DNA of 64,000 nt from NCBI RefSeq assembly GCF_016907795.1, contig NZ_JAFBCR010000001.1:744001-808000 (forward strand), written 5' to 3'. The first letter of the stretch is position 1. The number at the start of each line of letters is the position of its first letter. Below, in pieces: positions 35,891-45,948 of the stretch. This DNA is from Kocuria palustris. GTDB lineage: Bacteria; Actinomycetota; Actinomycetes; Actinomycetales; Micrococcaceae. The notes beneath the pieces were generated by a model. The model did no database searches and was not told the DNA's origin. It worked only from the letters and a program-made list of their open reading frames with translations. Position numbers and translations under genes: made by a program.

Positions 35891-37234
35891 TCAGTCGATC
35901 GGCTGCCTGTGGACGGGGCTGTCCTGGGCCTCGGGGTCCAGGGTCCGGGTGGCCGACAGCGCCCCGCCGCCCAGCAGCGCGGCCAGCGAGAAGGCGAAGA
36001 AGCCCCACGGGTAGGCCAGCCCGGCGGAGAGCAGGGTGCCGCCCACCAGCGGTCCGGAGATCGCGCCAAGACGCCCCGTGCCGGCCGACATGCCCAGCGC
36101 GGTGGCCCGGACCTGCGCAGGGTAGTTGGAGGCGGTGAAGGCGTAGACCAGCACCTGCGCGGAGAACACGAAGCAGCCGGTGATGAAGACCATGACGTAG
36201 ATCCCGCCCAGCGGCAGTCGGATCACCAGCGCTGCGAGCATCACGGCAGCGCCCATGAACCAGACGATGCCCGCGACCCGCGGGGTGAACCGGTCGGCGG
36301 CCCGTCCGGCAATGAACAGCCCGACGATCGCGCCCACGTTGAGGATCAGCAGGAAGCCCAGGGCGTTGCCGAGGTCGTAGTCGGCGGCGCGCATGATCTG
36401 CGGCAGCCAGGTGTTCAGGCCGTAGACCAGCAGCAGGCCCATGAAGGAGGCGATCCACAGGATCACGGTGTTGCGACGGTACGGACCGGACAGCAGCAGG
36501 CCGGCCCCGACCTTCTCCTGCTGGGCGTCCGATCCGGCCCGGGTGAGGGCCTCCTGGCGCTCCAGCCGCGCGGCGAAGTCGATCCCGTAGTGCTCCGCGA
36601 CCGCCCGGGCCTCGTCGCGGTGGCCCTGGGAGAGCAGGAACTCCGGGGACTCCGGCAGGTAGCGCAGCATCAGCGGCACCAGGATCACGGCCGGAAGGGC
36701 GCCAGCGATGAACATGGCGTGCCAGGACAGCTGCGTCACGATCCAGATCGCCAGGGCGGCGGTGAGCACCGCCCCCACGTGGTAGCCGGTCATGACCGTG
36801 GTGGTCGCGTTGCCTGTGCGACGGGCGGAGGAGAACTCGGTGACCATGGAGATCGCGGTGGGCAGGCAGCCGCCCAGGCCCACGCCGGCCAGGAAGCGCA
36901 GGATCCCGAACACGGCGATCGAGTCGGTGAACGCCATGGCCAGGGTCAGCAGGGAGAAGATCGTCACCGCGCCGATCAGCATCCGACGGCGGCCGAAGCG
37001 GTCAGTGGCCCACCCCATCCCCAGAGCGCCGACCATCATGCCGAACAGTCCGGCGGTCGCCACGGCCGTGCCGGAGGCGGGCGTGAGGCCGAAGCCCGGG
37101 TCCTCGATCATGGACGGCATGACCGCACCCAGCACGACGGCGTCGAACCCGTCGAGCAGCACGGCGATCCAGCACAGCGGCGCCACCCAGGCGCGGCCGC
37201 GCAGGACCTGGTTCACGGGGGTCTCAGCGGGCAC
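35891..37234 (-). CDS. MFS transporter, aromatic acid:H+ symporter type
   Basis: 447 residues, 12 helices. The AAHS-family hallmarks are present: LLDGFDAVVLGAVMPSM in helix 1 (the DGFD motif), GWATDRFGRRRMLIG loop motif, and LRYLPESPEFLL before the central loop. The family takes up benzoate, 4-hydroxybenzoate or protocatechuate with protons; substrate here is unknown. GTG 37234 is preferred because AAGGAG lies 8 nt before it. The aromatic hydroxylase at 14972 could use the same substrate class, but the genes are far apart. Confidence 0.85.
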   Translation of the reverse strand: MPAETPVNQVLRGRAWVAPLCWIAVLLDGFDAVVLGAVMPSMIEDPGFGLTPASGTAVATAGLFGMMVGALGMGWATDRFGRRRMLIGAVTIFSLLTLAMAFTDSIAVFGILRFLAGVGLGGCLPTAISMVTEFSSARRTGNATTTVMTGYHVGAVLTAALAIWIVTQLSWHAMFIAGALPAVILVPLMLRYLPESPEFLLSQGHRDEARAVAEHYGIDFAARLERQEALTRAGSDAQQEKVGAGLLLSGPYRRNTVILWIASFMGLLLVYGLNTWLPQIMRAADYDLGNALGFLLILNVGAIVGLFIAGRAADRFTPRVAGIVWFMGAAVMLAALVIRLPLGGIYVMVFITGCFVFSAQVLVYAFTASNYPAQVRATALGMSAGTGRLGAISGPLVGGTLLSAGLAYPWGFFAFSLAALLGGGALSATRTLDPEAQDSPVHRQPID

Positions 37235-37385
37235 GGTCGTGTCTCCTTCGCGCAGGGCGATTCGGGGTTCGGACCCACGGGGCGCGGGCCGGTTCACTGT
37301 AATCCGCGTCACTCGCCGCTCGAAGGCCGGTTCCGTTCAACGGGATGACGGCATGCCGACAGTCGCTGCCGCCGGAGGGCCGTCT

Positions 37386-37649
37386 TCAGCGCCGGATGAT
37401 CGACTGCCGACGCAGCTCCTGGACGAAGACCACGGTGCCCACGCCGACGAGGATCAGCCCGACGACCAGCCCGAGCAAGCGCACCCACGCAGCCACCTCG
37501 ATCAGGTGCGGCACCACGATCGACATCGCGGCGATCAGCAGGACGATGGCGGAGACGATCATCCCGGGGGCGCGCGATGCCTCCTGGAGCTCTGACGAGT
37601 CGATCCCGGCGGGGACGCGGCCGTTCGGGGACTGCTGTGCCGATGCCAT
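37386..37649 (-). CDS. Small two-helix membrane protein of unknown function
   Basis: 87 residues: a polar N-terminus, then two hydrophobic helices (APGMIVSAIVLLIAAMSIVV and WVRLLGLVVGLILVGVGTVV) and a basic C-terminal tail (RRQSIIRR). A strong AAGGAG precedes the ATG. No family recognised. Confidence 0.7.
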   Translation of the reverse strand: MASAQQSPNGRVPAGIDSSELQEASRAPGMIVSAIVLLIAAMSIVVPHLIEVAAWVRLLGLVVGLILVGVGTVVFVQELRRQSIIRR

Positions 37650-37798
37650 GATCTGGCGCTCCTTGGAGGGTGGGTGCGGGCGGGGCCCGGTGCTGGGGGC
37701 TGGTCCGGTCTCGGGCCGGCGGCCGACAATGACGCGGCCCCTCGGCGCCCCATCCTACTGAGGTGTCCGACGGGCCGCGTCGCGTGCGCCTGAACCGC

Positions 37799-39142
37799 TC
37801 AGGCGAGCATGATGCCGGCGATGGCAGCGGACATCAGGTTGGCCAGCGTGGCCGCCAGGATTGCGCGGATGCCGAGCTCGGCGATCTCCGGACGGCGCTC
37901 CGGGGCCAGCCCGCCCAGGCCGCCGAGCAGGATGCCCAGCGAGCTGAGGTTGGCGAAGCCGGTGAGGGCGAACGTGGTGATGGCCGCTGTCTTGGGGCTG
38001 AAGCTCTCGATCTGCGGGCCGAAGTCGGCGAAGGCCACGAACTCGTTGACCACGACCTTCTGCCCCACGAAGCTGCCGGAGGCCACGGCCTCGTTCCACG
38101 GCACGCCGATCATGGTCATGATCGGGGCGAAGACCCACCCCAGGATCTGCTCGAACGTCAGATCAGGGGCGCCGAACCAGCCGCCGACCGTGCCGATGAT
38201 CAGGTTGACCAGGGCGATCAGCGCGATGAACGCCAGCAGCATGGCGCCCACGGTCAGCGCCAGGCGCAGGCCGTCGCTGGCGCCGGCCGCGGCGGCGTCG
38301 ATCACGTTGCGGTGCTTGAGAGCGTCTCCCGGATCCTCCACGACGACGGCCTCCTCAGGCCGCTCGCCATCGGCCCAGGGGGCATCGGCTGCGGCGTCGT
38401 GGGTCGCGGCGACGACGGGGACGTCGCTGTTCTCGGCGGCCAGCTTGGCGGCACCGGCCTTCTCCAGGCGGTCGGCCTCCTCATCCGAGACCGTCTCCGG
38501 CTCCAGGATCTTGGCCATCAGCAGCGCGCCCGGCGCGGCCATGAAGGAGGCGGCGATCAGGTACTCGAGCGGGGCGCCCAGCAGGGAGTAGCCGACCAGC
38601 ACGGAGCCGGCGACGGTCGTCAGCCCGCCCACCATGACGGCGAACAGCCCGGAGCGAGTGAGCCCGGGGATGTAGGGACGGATGACCAGTGGCGCCTCGG
38701 TCTGGCCCACGAAGATGTTGGCTGCGGTGTTCACGGACTCGGCGCGGCGGGTGCCCAGCAGCCAGCCGATGCCGCGGCCCAGCCAGTTCACGACGAACTG
38801 CAGGATGCCCCAGTGGTAGAGCACCGCGGTCAGCGAGGCGAAGAAGATGATGACCGGCAGGACCTGCAGCGCGAAGACCACGCCGTCCTCCGGCACGAGT
38901 CCGCCGAAGACGAAGCTGATGCCGGCGTTCGCGGAGCCGATGACCTCCTGGACGCCGTCGGAGACGACGCCGAGCACCCGCTGCCCGAAGGGCCAGTAGA
39001 GCACGGCGATGCCGAACACGACCTGCAGGCCGAGCGCGGCCACGACGGTGCGGACCTTGATCGCCCGTCGGTTCGAGGAGAGGAGGAAGGCGATGAGCAG
39101 GATCCCTGCCATGCCGCCGATGCCCCAGAGGATTCCGATCAC
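37799..39142 (-). CDS. Concentrative nucleoside transporter (NupC family)
   Basis: 447 residues. Gating domain ([19 protein letters not shown]), the CNT signature [15 protein letters not shown] at about 140, and C-terminal core motifs [12 protein letters not shown] and [15 protein letters not shown] polar central insert (about 195-255, [16 protein letters not shown]) is longer than usual. It imports nucleosides with H+ or Na+. It lies between dgt and dnaG on the same strand; a link to nucleotide balance is possible but only inferred. Confidence 0.9.
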   Translation of the reverse strand: MIGILWGIGGMAGILLIAFLLSSNRRAIKVRTVVAALGLQVVFGIAVLYWPFGQRVLGVVSDGVQEVIGSANAGISFVFGGLVPEDGVVFALQVLPVIIFFASLTAVLYHWGILQFVVNWLGRGIGWLLGTRRAESVNTAANIFVGQTEAPLVIRPYIPGLTRSGLFAVMVGGLTTVAGSVLVGYSLLGAPLEYLIAASFMAAPGALLMAKILEPETVSDEEADRLEKAGAAKLAAENSDVPVVAATHDAAADAPWADGERPEEAVVVEDPGDALKHRNVIDAAAAGASDGLRLALTVGAMLLAFIALIALVNLIIGTVGGWFGAPDLTFEQILGWVFAPIMTMIGVPWNEAVASGSFVGQKVVVNEFVAFADFGPQIESFSPKTAAITTFALTGFANLSSLGILLGGLGGLAPERRPEIAELGIRAILAATLANLMSAAIAGIMLA

Positions 39143-39339
39143 GGTGTGCCGCCTGTTCCCGCGTCCTGCGCGTGTCGTCGGTGCCTGTCGGCGAATCGGT
39201 GGTGCGGGAGCTCACCTGCAGAGTCCCGCTGTGCCTCCGCCGTGATGCGGACGCGGGGGAAGTCTAAGGGAGCTGAGCGCGGGCTGAGGAGAACCTGGCA
39301 GTTCGGCCCGTCGCCGGAGCAGCGGTCACGACGGCGCGC

Positions 39340-40719
39340 TCACCACAGAGGGGTGTCCCCCAGCCGCCGGTCCGTGCCCAGGATGCGGTGATGCAGCCGC
39401 ACCGCCGAGGTGTCGGTCAGCGAGGCCACCTGGTCGATCACGATGCGCAGGCGCAGGGCCCCGGCACCGGGGCCTCCGCCGACGTCGTGCCAGTCGCCGC
39501 GGAACTCCGGGGCCAGGTAGCGGCCATCCGAGTCCATCATGGCCTCCACCAGCAGACGCAGGGTCTCGCGCTGGCGGTCGTAGACCACCTGCGAGTCGCG
39601 CTCGGTCATCACGTAGGTCACGGCGATGCCCTTGAGCACGGCGATCTGCACGTCGGTCTCGTGCGGGACCACCAGGGAGGCGTCGTAGCGGGTCAGCGGA
39701 TCCGAGCCCGTGACTCGACGCGTGGCGGCCACGGCCGACGTGGCGAAGCGCCCGATCAGCTGGGAGGTCATGTCCTTGAGCCGAGCCAGGTCCTGGCGCG
39801 ATCCCCGCATCTCGGAGGCCCATTCCGGGGCGTTCTCCAGGCGGGTCAGCGCCTCGTCCATCTCGGCGTCCTCCGCACCCGGGAGGTACCACTCGCGGGT
39901 CTTGTCGAACACGCGCTCGCGCTGGGCGGGGTCCTTCAGCCGGGACAGCCGCACGGCTCCTGCGGCAACGGCGTCCTCGACGTCGTGCACCGAGTAGGAG
40001 ATGTCATCGGCCAGGTCCATGACCTGGGCCTCGAGGCACTTGGTGCGCGCCGGGGCGCCCTCGCGCATCCATTCGAAGACCGGCAGGTCGTCCTCGTAGA
40101 CGCCGAACTTCCGCGAGCGCGTCCCGTCCGCCTGCTGGGGCGCCTCCGAGGCCCGCCACGGGTACTTGCACGTGGCATCCAGCGCGGCGCGGGTGAGGTT
40201 CACCCCGGCGGGGCTGCCGTCCGGGGCGATGACCTTGGGCTCCAGGCGCACGAGCAGCCGCAGGGTCTGCGCATTGCCCTCGAAGCCCCCGATATCCCCG
40301 GCGAGCGCGTTGAGCTCCGTCTCCCCGTTGTGCCCGAACGGCGGGTGGCCGAGGTCGTGAGACAAACAGGCGGCGTCGACGACGTCCGGGTTGCAGCCCA
40401 TGAGCCGGCCGATCTCCCGGCCGATCTGGGCGACCTCGAGCGAATGCGTGAGGCGGTTGCGCGCGAAGTCGTCGGCCCCGGGGTCGACCACCTGGGTCTT
40501 GGCGGCCAGTCGGCGCAGAGCCGAGGAGTGCAGCACGCGGGCGCGGTCGCGCTCGAAGTGCGAGCGGTACTTGTTGTGGTGGTCCTCGCGCACCCACCGC
40601 TCGATGTCGCGGGCGCTGTAGCCGGGCTCGGCCTCGCGGGTGCGGTCGACGGCAGCGAGCATCTCCGCCACGCCCTCGAGGGGAAGCTCCTGCTGGTTCT
40701 CGTGGCTCAGCTCATCCAT
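39340..40719 (-). CDS. dgt: Deoxyguanosinetriphosphate triphosphohydrolase-like protein
   Basis: 459 residues from ATG 40719. HD-domain metal ligands in RLTHSLEVAQIGREIGR (His), CLSHDLGHPPFGHNGE (His-Asp) and MDLADDISYSVHDVEDA (Asp). The type 2 dGTPase C-terminal domain is complete. It hydrolyses dNTPs to deoxynucleoside and tripolyphosphate, tuning dNTP pools. The gene is 31 bp downstream of dusB on the same strand. Confidence 0.9.
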   Translation of the reverse strand: MDELSHENQQELPLEGVAEMLAAVDRTREAEPGYSARDIERWVREDHHNKYRSHFERDRARVLHSSALRRLAAKTQVVDPGADDFARNRLTHSLEVAQIGREIGRLMGCNPDVVDAACLSHDLGHPPFGHNGETELNALAGDIGGFEGNAQTLRLLVRLEPKVIAPDGSPAGVNLTRAALDATCKYPWRASEAPQQADGTRSRKFGVYEDDLPVFEWMREGAPARTKCLEAQVMDLADDISYSVHDVEDAVAAGAVRLSRLKDPAQRERVFDKTREWYLPGAEDAEMDEALTRLENAPEWASEMRGSRQDLARLKDMTSQLIGRFATSAVAATRRVTGSDPLTRYDASLVVPHETDVQIAVLKGIAVTYVMTERDSQVVYDRQRETLRLLVEAMMDSDGRYLAPEFRGDWHDVGGGPGAGALRLRIVIDQVASLTDTSAVRLHHRILGTDRRLGDTPLW

Positions 40720-40750
40720 CACCAGGCCATTGTGCCCGCTCGGGGGCGCC

Positions 40751-42016
40751 TCAGCCGCCGGAGACGTCGAGCTCTGCGTCGACCAGACCCAGGCGCTGGT
40801 CGTCGTGGATCTGCCGGTCCTCGAGCCACCGGTCCGGCAGAGCGGCCTTCTTGGGGTTGCCGGCGCGACCGCGCGGCCCCTCAACATCCGCACCGGGGTA
40901 CGGCTGATCCAGGTCCATGGAGGAGAGCAGCTCCTCGAGCTGATCCAGCGTCTCGACCAGGGACAGCTTCGCGCGCAGGTCGCCACCGACCGGGTAGCCC
41001 TTGAAGTACCAGGCCACGTGCTTGCGGATCTCCCGCAGGCCCTGCAGCTCGTCGCCGTCCTGATCGGCCAGCAGCTGGGCGTGGCGGTAGATGGTGGCGG
41101 CCACGGCGCGCAGTCCGGGGCGGGCTCGCTCCCGGCTGCCGTCGAAAGCGGCCTGCAGATCGCCGAACAGCCAGGGCCGCCCCTGGCAGCCGCGGCCGAT
41201 GACCACGCCGTCCACACCCGTCTCGTTCACCATGCGCACGGCGTCCTCGGCGGACCAGATGTCGCCGTTGCCCAGGATCGGCATGTCCGGGATCGCCTCG
41301 CGCAGCCGCGCGATCGACGACCAGTCGGCCTGGCCGGAGTAGTGCTGCTCCAGGGTGCGCCCGTGCAGGGTCATCCCGGCGATGCCGAGGTCGCGGGCCA
41401 TCCGACCCGCCTCGAGGTAGGTGAGGTGGTCGTCGTCGATACCCTTGCGGGTCTTGATCGTGACGGGCAGCCCCTGGGCCTCGCGGACGGCGGCGGAGAG
41501 GATCGCCTCGAAGAGATCCGTCTTCCACGGCAGCGCCGATCCCCCGCCGCGCTTGGTCACCTTGGGCACGGGGCAGCCGAAGTTCAGGTCGATGTGATCG
41601 GCGATGTCCTCCTCGACCACCATCCGCACGGCCTTGCCCACGTTGACCGCGTCCACGCCGTAGATCTGCACCGAGCGCGGTGTCTCGTGCGGGTCGTGGT
41701 GGACGATCTGCAGGGACTTCTCCCGCCGCTCCACCAGGGCGCGGGCGGTGACCATCTCGGTCACGTACAGCCCGCCGCCGTGGGCGCGGCACAGCGCGCG
41801 GAAGGCCTTGTTCGTCACCCCGGCCATGGGCGCGAGCACCACGGGGACGTCGATCGTCAGCCCGCCCAGCCGCAGCGGCGGCAGGTCCAGGGTCACGGCC
41901 TCGTCGGCAAGCGTGGTCTCGATCGTCCCGGGGCCGAACGGCTGACGGTACGACGACGGCCCCTGCGCTTGCTGCGCGAGGGCGGTCTCCTGGCGGGGCT
42001 CGGCGGTGGTGGTCAT
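40751..42016 (-). CDS. dusB: tRNA-dihydrouridine synthase B
   Basis: 421 residues. FMN TIM barrel with LAPMAGVTNKAFRALCR at about 62, DLNFGCPVPKVTKRGGGSAL carrying the catalytic Cys, KTRKGIDDDH at about 195, and phosphate-binding VVIGRGCQGRPWLFGD. It reduces uridine to dihydrouridine in tRNA D-loops. Start ATG 42016 gives a normal length; longer readings lack homology. The dusB-dgt order is common in actinobacteria. Confidence 0.92.
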   Translation of the reverse strand: MTTTAEPRQETALAQQAQGPSSYRQPFGPGTIETTLADEAVTLDLPPLRLGGLTIDVPVVLAPMAGVTNKAFRALCRAHGGGLYVTEMVTARALVERREKSLQIVHHDPHETPRSVQIYGVDAVNVGKAVRMVVEEDIADHIDLNFGCPVPKVTKRGGGSALPWKTDLFEAILSAAVREAQGLPVTIKTRKGIDDDHLTYLEAGRMARDLGIAGMTLHGRTLEQHYSGQADWSSIARLREAIPDMPILGNGDIWSAEDAVRMVNETGVDGVVIGRGCQGRPWLFGDLQAAFDGSRERARPGLRAVAATIYRHAQLLADQDGDELQGLREIRKHVAWYFKGYPVGGDLRAKLSLVETLDQLEELLSSMDLDQPYPGADVEGPRGRAGNPKKAALPDRWLEDRQIHDDQRLGLVDAELDVSGG

Positions 42017-42197
42017 CCGGGCATCTTCCCACAGGACCGTCGCCCTGTTCGGGCGATCTCCGGCACATTCCAGGGTCGCCGATGCCTGGTCCGGAATCCG
42101 GCGATGGAGTTCACATGCGCAAATCAGTCGTCTAAGATGGGAGCAGGCCCGGTGGTGCACCTCGATGCCGCTCCTCCCCGACCGACAGGAGATCGCC

Positions 42198-42740
42198 GTG
42201 ACGCACATTCCGACCGGCTCGCAGCCGACCCCCGATGCGGCGCAGGGCCCCTGGGGTCACCAGCCCGCGCCCGGGACGCCCGGACAGGCAGCGGCTCCTC
42301 AGCCGGGACCGCGTCAGGGCTGGGGCGCCCCCATGGATCCGGCGGCCACGCAGGCCGCCTGGCGCTACTCGGCGCGCTCCAAGAACAACACCGTGGCATG
42401 GCTGCTGTGGCTGGGCGGGCCGTTCCTGATCGGCCTGCCCATCCACGACTTCTACTTCGGCGCCGTGGGACGCGGTCTGCTGAAGCTGGGGCTGATCGTC
42501 TTCGCGTTCATCACCCTGTTCGGCGGGATGATCGGCGGGGTCGCCGCTTCCGGCAGCAGCGAGAGCACCGCTGGCGTGCTGATCATTCTCGGGGTCGTGC
42601 TGTGCATCGGCTCGTTCGTCGCCATCCTGATCTGGTGGATCGTGGACGGCGTGACCATGACCTCGCGCCTGGAGCGCACCAACGACCGCATCCGCCGCGA
42701 GATCGCCGCCCAACAGGGCGTCGATCCCTGGTCGTTCTGA
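42198..42740 (+). CDS. TM2-domain membrane protein, first of a tandem pair
   Basis: 180 residues. Gly/Pro/Gln-rich cytoplasmic N-terminus (about 1-55), then a TM2-type hairpin (VAWLLWLGGPFLIGLPIHDFYFGAVGRG) and two more helices, ending WWIVDGVTMTSRLERTNDRI and GVDPWSF. The aromatic HDFYFG turn and WWIVDG are diagnostic for TM2. GTG 42198 has AGGAGATCGCC before it. Function unknown. Confidence 0.8.
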   Translation: MTHIPTGSQPTPDAAQGPWGHQPAPGTPGQAAAPQPGPRQGWGAPMDPAATQAAWRYSARSKNNTVAWLLWLGGPFLIGLPIHDFYFGAVGRGLLKLGLIVFAFITLFGGMIGGVAASGSSESTAGVLIILGVVLCIGSFVAILIWWIVDGVTMTSRLERTNDRIRREIAAQQGVDPWSF

Positions 42741-42747
42741 GTCGGCC

Positions 42748-43257
42748 ATGACCTACCCGCACCCCGCCGGCCCCTGGCCCGCACGCCCCGGCCCCTGGGC
42801 CCCTGCGCCCATGGATCCCGCGCACCGCCAGGCCGCGGTGCGCTATGAGGCCCGCGCCAAGAAGCCCATCGCGGCCTGGATCCTGTGGATCCTCGGCCCG
42901 TTCCTCCTCCACGTCCCCGTGCACGACTTCTACCTCGGCGCCGTCGGCCGCGGGCTGGTCAAGCTGATCCTGGCGGGCACCGCCTGGGCGGGGGCCATCA
43001 CGGCTTACGCCATGCTCATGGTCACCTATGAAGAGGGCTTCGACACCGTCGAGCCCGGAAGCGTCGGGGACGCGGCCATCACCGGGCCGGGCCCCGTCTT
43101 CTGGGCCGCGCTGATCGTCATGGCTCTGACTGGGCTGGTGACCGTCATCTGGTGGATCGTCGACGGCGTGGGCATGAGCCGACGGCTCGAGCGCCTGGAC
43201 GCGCAGCTGCGCCAGGAGCTCTCCCGCGACCACGGCGTCGATCCCTGGGCGTTCTGA
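42748..43257 (+). CDS. TM2-domain membrane protein, second of a tandem pair
   Basis: 169 residues, clearly a paralogue of the preceding protein: same layout, HDFYLGAVGRG turn, WWIVDGVGMSRRLERLDAQL and identical-style end GVDPWAF. It differs in the third segment, with an acidic insert (EEGFDTVEPGSVGDAA) between helices. It follows by 7 bp, so one transcript. A local duplication is the simplest origin. Confidence 0.8.
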   Translation: MTYPHPAGPWPARPGPWAPAPMDPAHRQAAVRYEARAKKPIAAWILWILGPFLLHVPVHDFYLGAVGRGLVKLILAGTAWAGAITAYAMLMVTYEEGFDTVEPGSVGDAAITGPGPVFWAALIVMALTGLVTVIWWIVDGVGMSRRLERLDAQLRQELSRDHGVDPWAF

Positions 43258-43289
43258 GCGGCGCGGCCGGCGCGCGCTTCCCATGCCAC

Positions 43290-43337
43290 GACAGCGGCCG
43301 GTGCCTCCCCAGTGATGGGGAGGCACCGGCCGCTGTC
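43290..43337. terminator. Perfect 21-bp hairpin terminator
   Basis: The arms 43290-43310 and 43317-43337 (starting GACAGCGGCCGG) are fully complementary around a 6-nt loop. The hairpin lies between the convergent TM2 pair and acetyltransferase gene. Confidence 0.9.
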
Positions 43338-43372
43338 ATCAGCCCAGAAGGTGCGGGCTCAGACGGTGAGGC

Positions 43373-44353
43373 TCACTCGGCCGGATCGGCATAGGTCACG
43401 GACTCGTCCACGACCTTGGCCACCCCGTCCGCGACGAGCTGGGCGCACACGATCGCCAGCGGGCGCATGGCGTCGGTGACCTCCACGCGCACCGGGTAGC
43501 GGGCCACGAGCAGGCCGAGGAGCTTGGCGACCGCGATCGCGGCCTCCTCGTCCGGCAGCTGCGGGTCCCAGCCGACCAGGACGTCGGTGGGCAGGTCGTC
43601 GAGCTCCTCGAGCCGCTCGGCGTCGGCCTGCGAGCGCTCCTGATCCAGCTCGAGCGAGCGGTAGCTGATCGCGAAGGCGCCGATGCTCCCGCTGCGCCCC
43701 GCCCCGCGGTCGATCCCGTGGCGCAGCACGATCGCCCCGTAGGCCTGGGAGGTCTCGGAGAGGAACTGCTGGTTCACCTTCCCCAGCGACAGCTCGGCCG
43801 GGGCGTCCCAGGCGTTGACGGCGCGGTAGAACTCCCCCACCGCCTTGGTGAGCTCGACGGAGCCGGTGGCCAGGTCCTCGATCGCCTCGGTGGCCGAGTC
43901 GCCCTCGCCGATCGGCTGCGGCGGCAGGGCGCCGGGCGCGATGACGACATGGCGGTGCGTCATGACCGGCACCATGCCGGAGTGCTCGGCGAAGCCCGCC
44001 CCCGAGGTCTCGGGTGCGGCCTTGGTGCGCAGCGGCTTGTCCGGGAAGGCCTCGGCTGCGATCTGCCGCAGGCGGTCCGCGATCAGCCGGCCCGTGCCCT
44101 CGCCGCGGTTGGCCGTGGCGACCTCTGCGAAGGCCCACACCCGCTCCGGGTGCAGCGGGTGCAGCTGCACGGCTCCGCCGCCGATCACCACGTCGTCGTC
44201 GATGGCCACGACCGTGCGCGACCACGCGGGCTCGTCGGTGTCCGGACCTAACAGTGCCCGCAGGGCGACGACGGGGTCGGCCTCGGGCGCAGGCAGGACC
44301 TCGAGCAGGGCGAGGTCATCGCCCTGCTCCCAGGAGCGCAGTTCCACACTCAT
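43373..44353 (-). CDS. Large GNAT-family acetyltransferase-like protein
   Basis: 326 residues. The first half has a GNAT-like fold: VAIDDDVVIGGGAVQLHPLH and ANRGEGTGRLIADRLRQIA (acetyl-CoA loop). The second half (about 165-326) is unlike typical GNATs and may be a degenerate second domain. It lies 13 bp past glyS on the same strand, so probably co-transcribed. Substrate unknown. Confidence 0.7.
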   Translation of the reverse strand: MSVELRSWEQGDDLALLEVLPAPEADPVVALRALLGPDTDEPAWSRTVVAIDDDVVIGGGAVQLHPLHPERVWAFAEVATANRGEGTGRLIADRLRQIAAEAFPDKPLRTKAAPETSGAGFAEHSGMVPVMTHRHVVIAPGALPPQPIGEGDSATEAIEDLATGSVELTKAVGEFYRAVNAWDAPAELSLGKVNQQFLSETSQAYGAIVLRHGIDRGAGRSGSIGAFAISYRSLELDQERSQADAERLEELDDLPTDVLVGWDPQLPDEEAAIAVAKLLGLLVARYPVRVEVTDAMRPLAIVCAQLVADGVAKVVDESVTYADPAE

Positions 44354-44366
44354 GCGATCCCCCCGC

Positions 44367-45746
44367 TCAGCAGCCCAGCTTGTCGGCCAGGTACGAGCTG
44401 ACCTTGTCCAGGGAGACGCGCTCCTGGGTCATCTCGTCGCGCTCGCGGATGGTCACGGCCTGGTCCTCGAGGGTGTCGAAGTCCACCGTGACGCAGTACG
44501 GCGTGCCGATCTCGTCCTGGCGGCGGTAGCGGCGGCCGATGGCCCCGGCGTCGTCGTAGTCGATGTTCCAGCGGCGCCGCAGCTCGGCGGCCAGGTCCCC
44601 GGCCACGCCCTTGAGGTCGTCCTTCTTGGACAGCGGCAGGACCGCGGCCTTGACCGGGGCCAGGCGCGGATCCAGGCCCAGCACGGTGCGCACATCCGTG
44701 CCGCCCTTGGTGTTGGGAGCCTCCTCCTCGCGGTAGGAGTCCACCAGGAACGCCATCATGGAGCGCGTGAGGCCGAAGGACGGCTCAATCACGTACGGGG
44801 TGTAGCGCTCGCCGGAGGCCTGGTCGAAGTACTGCATCTTGGTGCCCGAGGCCTCGGTGTGGTTGCTCAGGTCGAAGTCCGTGCGGTTGGCCACGCCCAT
44901 CAGCTCGCCCCACTCGGAGCCCTGGAAGCCGAAGCGGTACTCCAGGTCGATCGTGGCGTCCGAGTAGTGGGCGCGCTCGCCGTCCGGCACGTCGAAGCGG
45001 CGCAGGTTCTGGGGGTTCACGCCCAGATCGGTGAACCAGCGCTCGCAGTCATCGACCCAGGTGTCGAACGAGGGCTTGGCCTCGTCCGGGTGCACGAAGT
45101 ACTCGATCTCCATCTGCTCGAACTCCCGGGTGCGGAAGATGAAGTTGCCCGGGGTGATCTCGTTGCGGAAGGCCTTGCCGATCTGGCCGATCCCGAACGG
45201 CGGACGCTGACGGGCGGCCGTCACCACGTTGAGGAAGTTCACGAAGATGCCCTGGGCGGTCTCCGGGCGCAGGTAGTGCTTGCCCTTCTCGTCGTCGACG
45301 GGGCCCAGGTAGGTCTTCATCAGGCCCGAGAACTGCTGCGGGTCCGTCCACTCGCCCTTGGCGCCGCAGTTGGGGCAGTTGACCTCGGCCATGGACTCGG
45401 GCGCGCGGCCCTTCTTGTCCTCGAAGGCCTCCTCCAGGTGATCCTGGCGGTGGCGAGTGTGGCACGAGGTGCATTCGACCAGCGGGTCCGTGAACGTGGC
45501 GACGTGGCCCGAGGCCTCCCACACCGCCGAGGGCAGGATGATCGAGGAGTCCAGGCCCACCATGTCCTGGCGTCCGCGCACGAAGGTCTGCCACCACTCG
45601 CGCTTGATGTTCTCCTTCAGCTCCGCGCCCAGGGGGCCGTAGTCCCAGGCCGAGCGCGAGCCGCCGTAGATCTCACCCGCCTGGAACACGAAGCCGCGTC
45701 GCTTGCACAGCGAGATGACGTTGTCCAGCGTGGACTTGGGGGCCAT
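44367..45746 (-). CDS. glyS: Glycyl-tRNA synthetase (alpha2 type)
   Basis: 459 residues, standard for the dimeric class II enzyme. Starts [20 protein letters not shown]. Class II motif 2 region [21 protein letters not shown] and motif 3 [19 protein letters not shown] are intact, with an anticodon-binding domain from about 360 ([17 protein letters not shown]). Paired CxxC motifs ([19 protein letters not shown]) form the zinc insert seen in many actinobacterial forms. It charges tRNA-Gly. Confidence 0.95.
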   Translation of the reverse strand: MAPKSTLDNVISLCKRRGFVFQAGEIYGGSRSAWDYGPLGAELKENIKREWWQTFVRGRQDMVGLDSSIILPSAVWEASGHVATFTDPLVECTSCHTRHRQDHLEEAFEDKKGRAPESMAEVNCPNCGAKGEWTDPQQFSGLMKTYLGPVDDEKGKHYLRPETAQGIFVNFLNVVTAARQRPPFGIGQIGKAFRNEITPGNFIFRTREFEQMEIEYFVHPDEAKPSFDTWVDDCERWFTDLGVNPQNLRRFDVPDGERAHYSDATIDLEYRFGFQGSEWGELMGVANRTDFDLSNHTEASGTKMQYFDQASGERYTPYVIEPSFGLTRSMMAFLVDSYREEEAPNTKGGTDVRTVLGLDPRLAPVKAAVLPLSKKDDLKGVAGDLAAELRRRWNIDYDDAGAIGRRYRRQDEIGTPYCVTVDFDTLEDQAVTIRERDEMTQERVSLDKVSSYLADKLGC

Positions 45747-45948
45747 GAGATGCACACTCCGGTATCTGCCGCGACCGCTGGCTGCGGCCTGGCGTGGGGT
45801 TTCCGTACGGGGTCCTCGGGTGCACGAAGGCACCGACCGCCAGGGTAGTCAACGACGACGACGGCCTGCGACTCCCGGTGCGCTCAACGGTGCTCAGCTC
45901 TCCAGACGGCGAATGCGGTCATGTCTGCTCCCCGTACGGCGACCCTGA

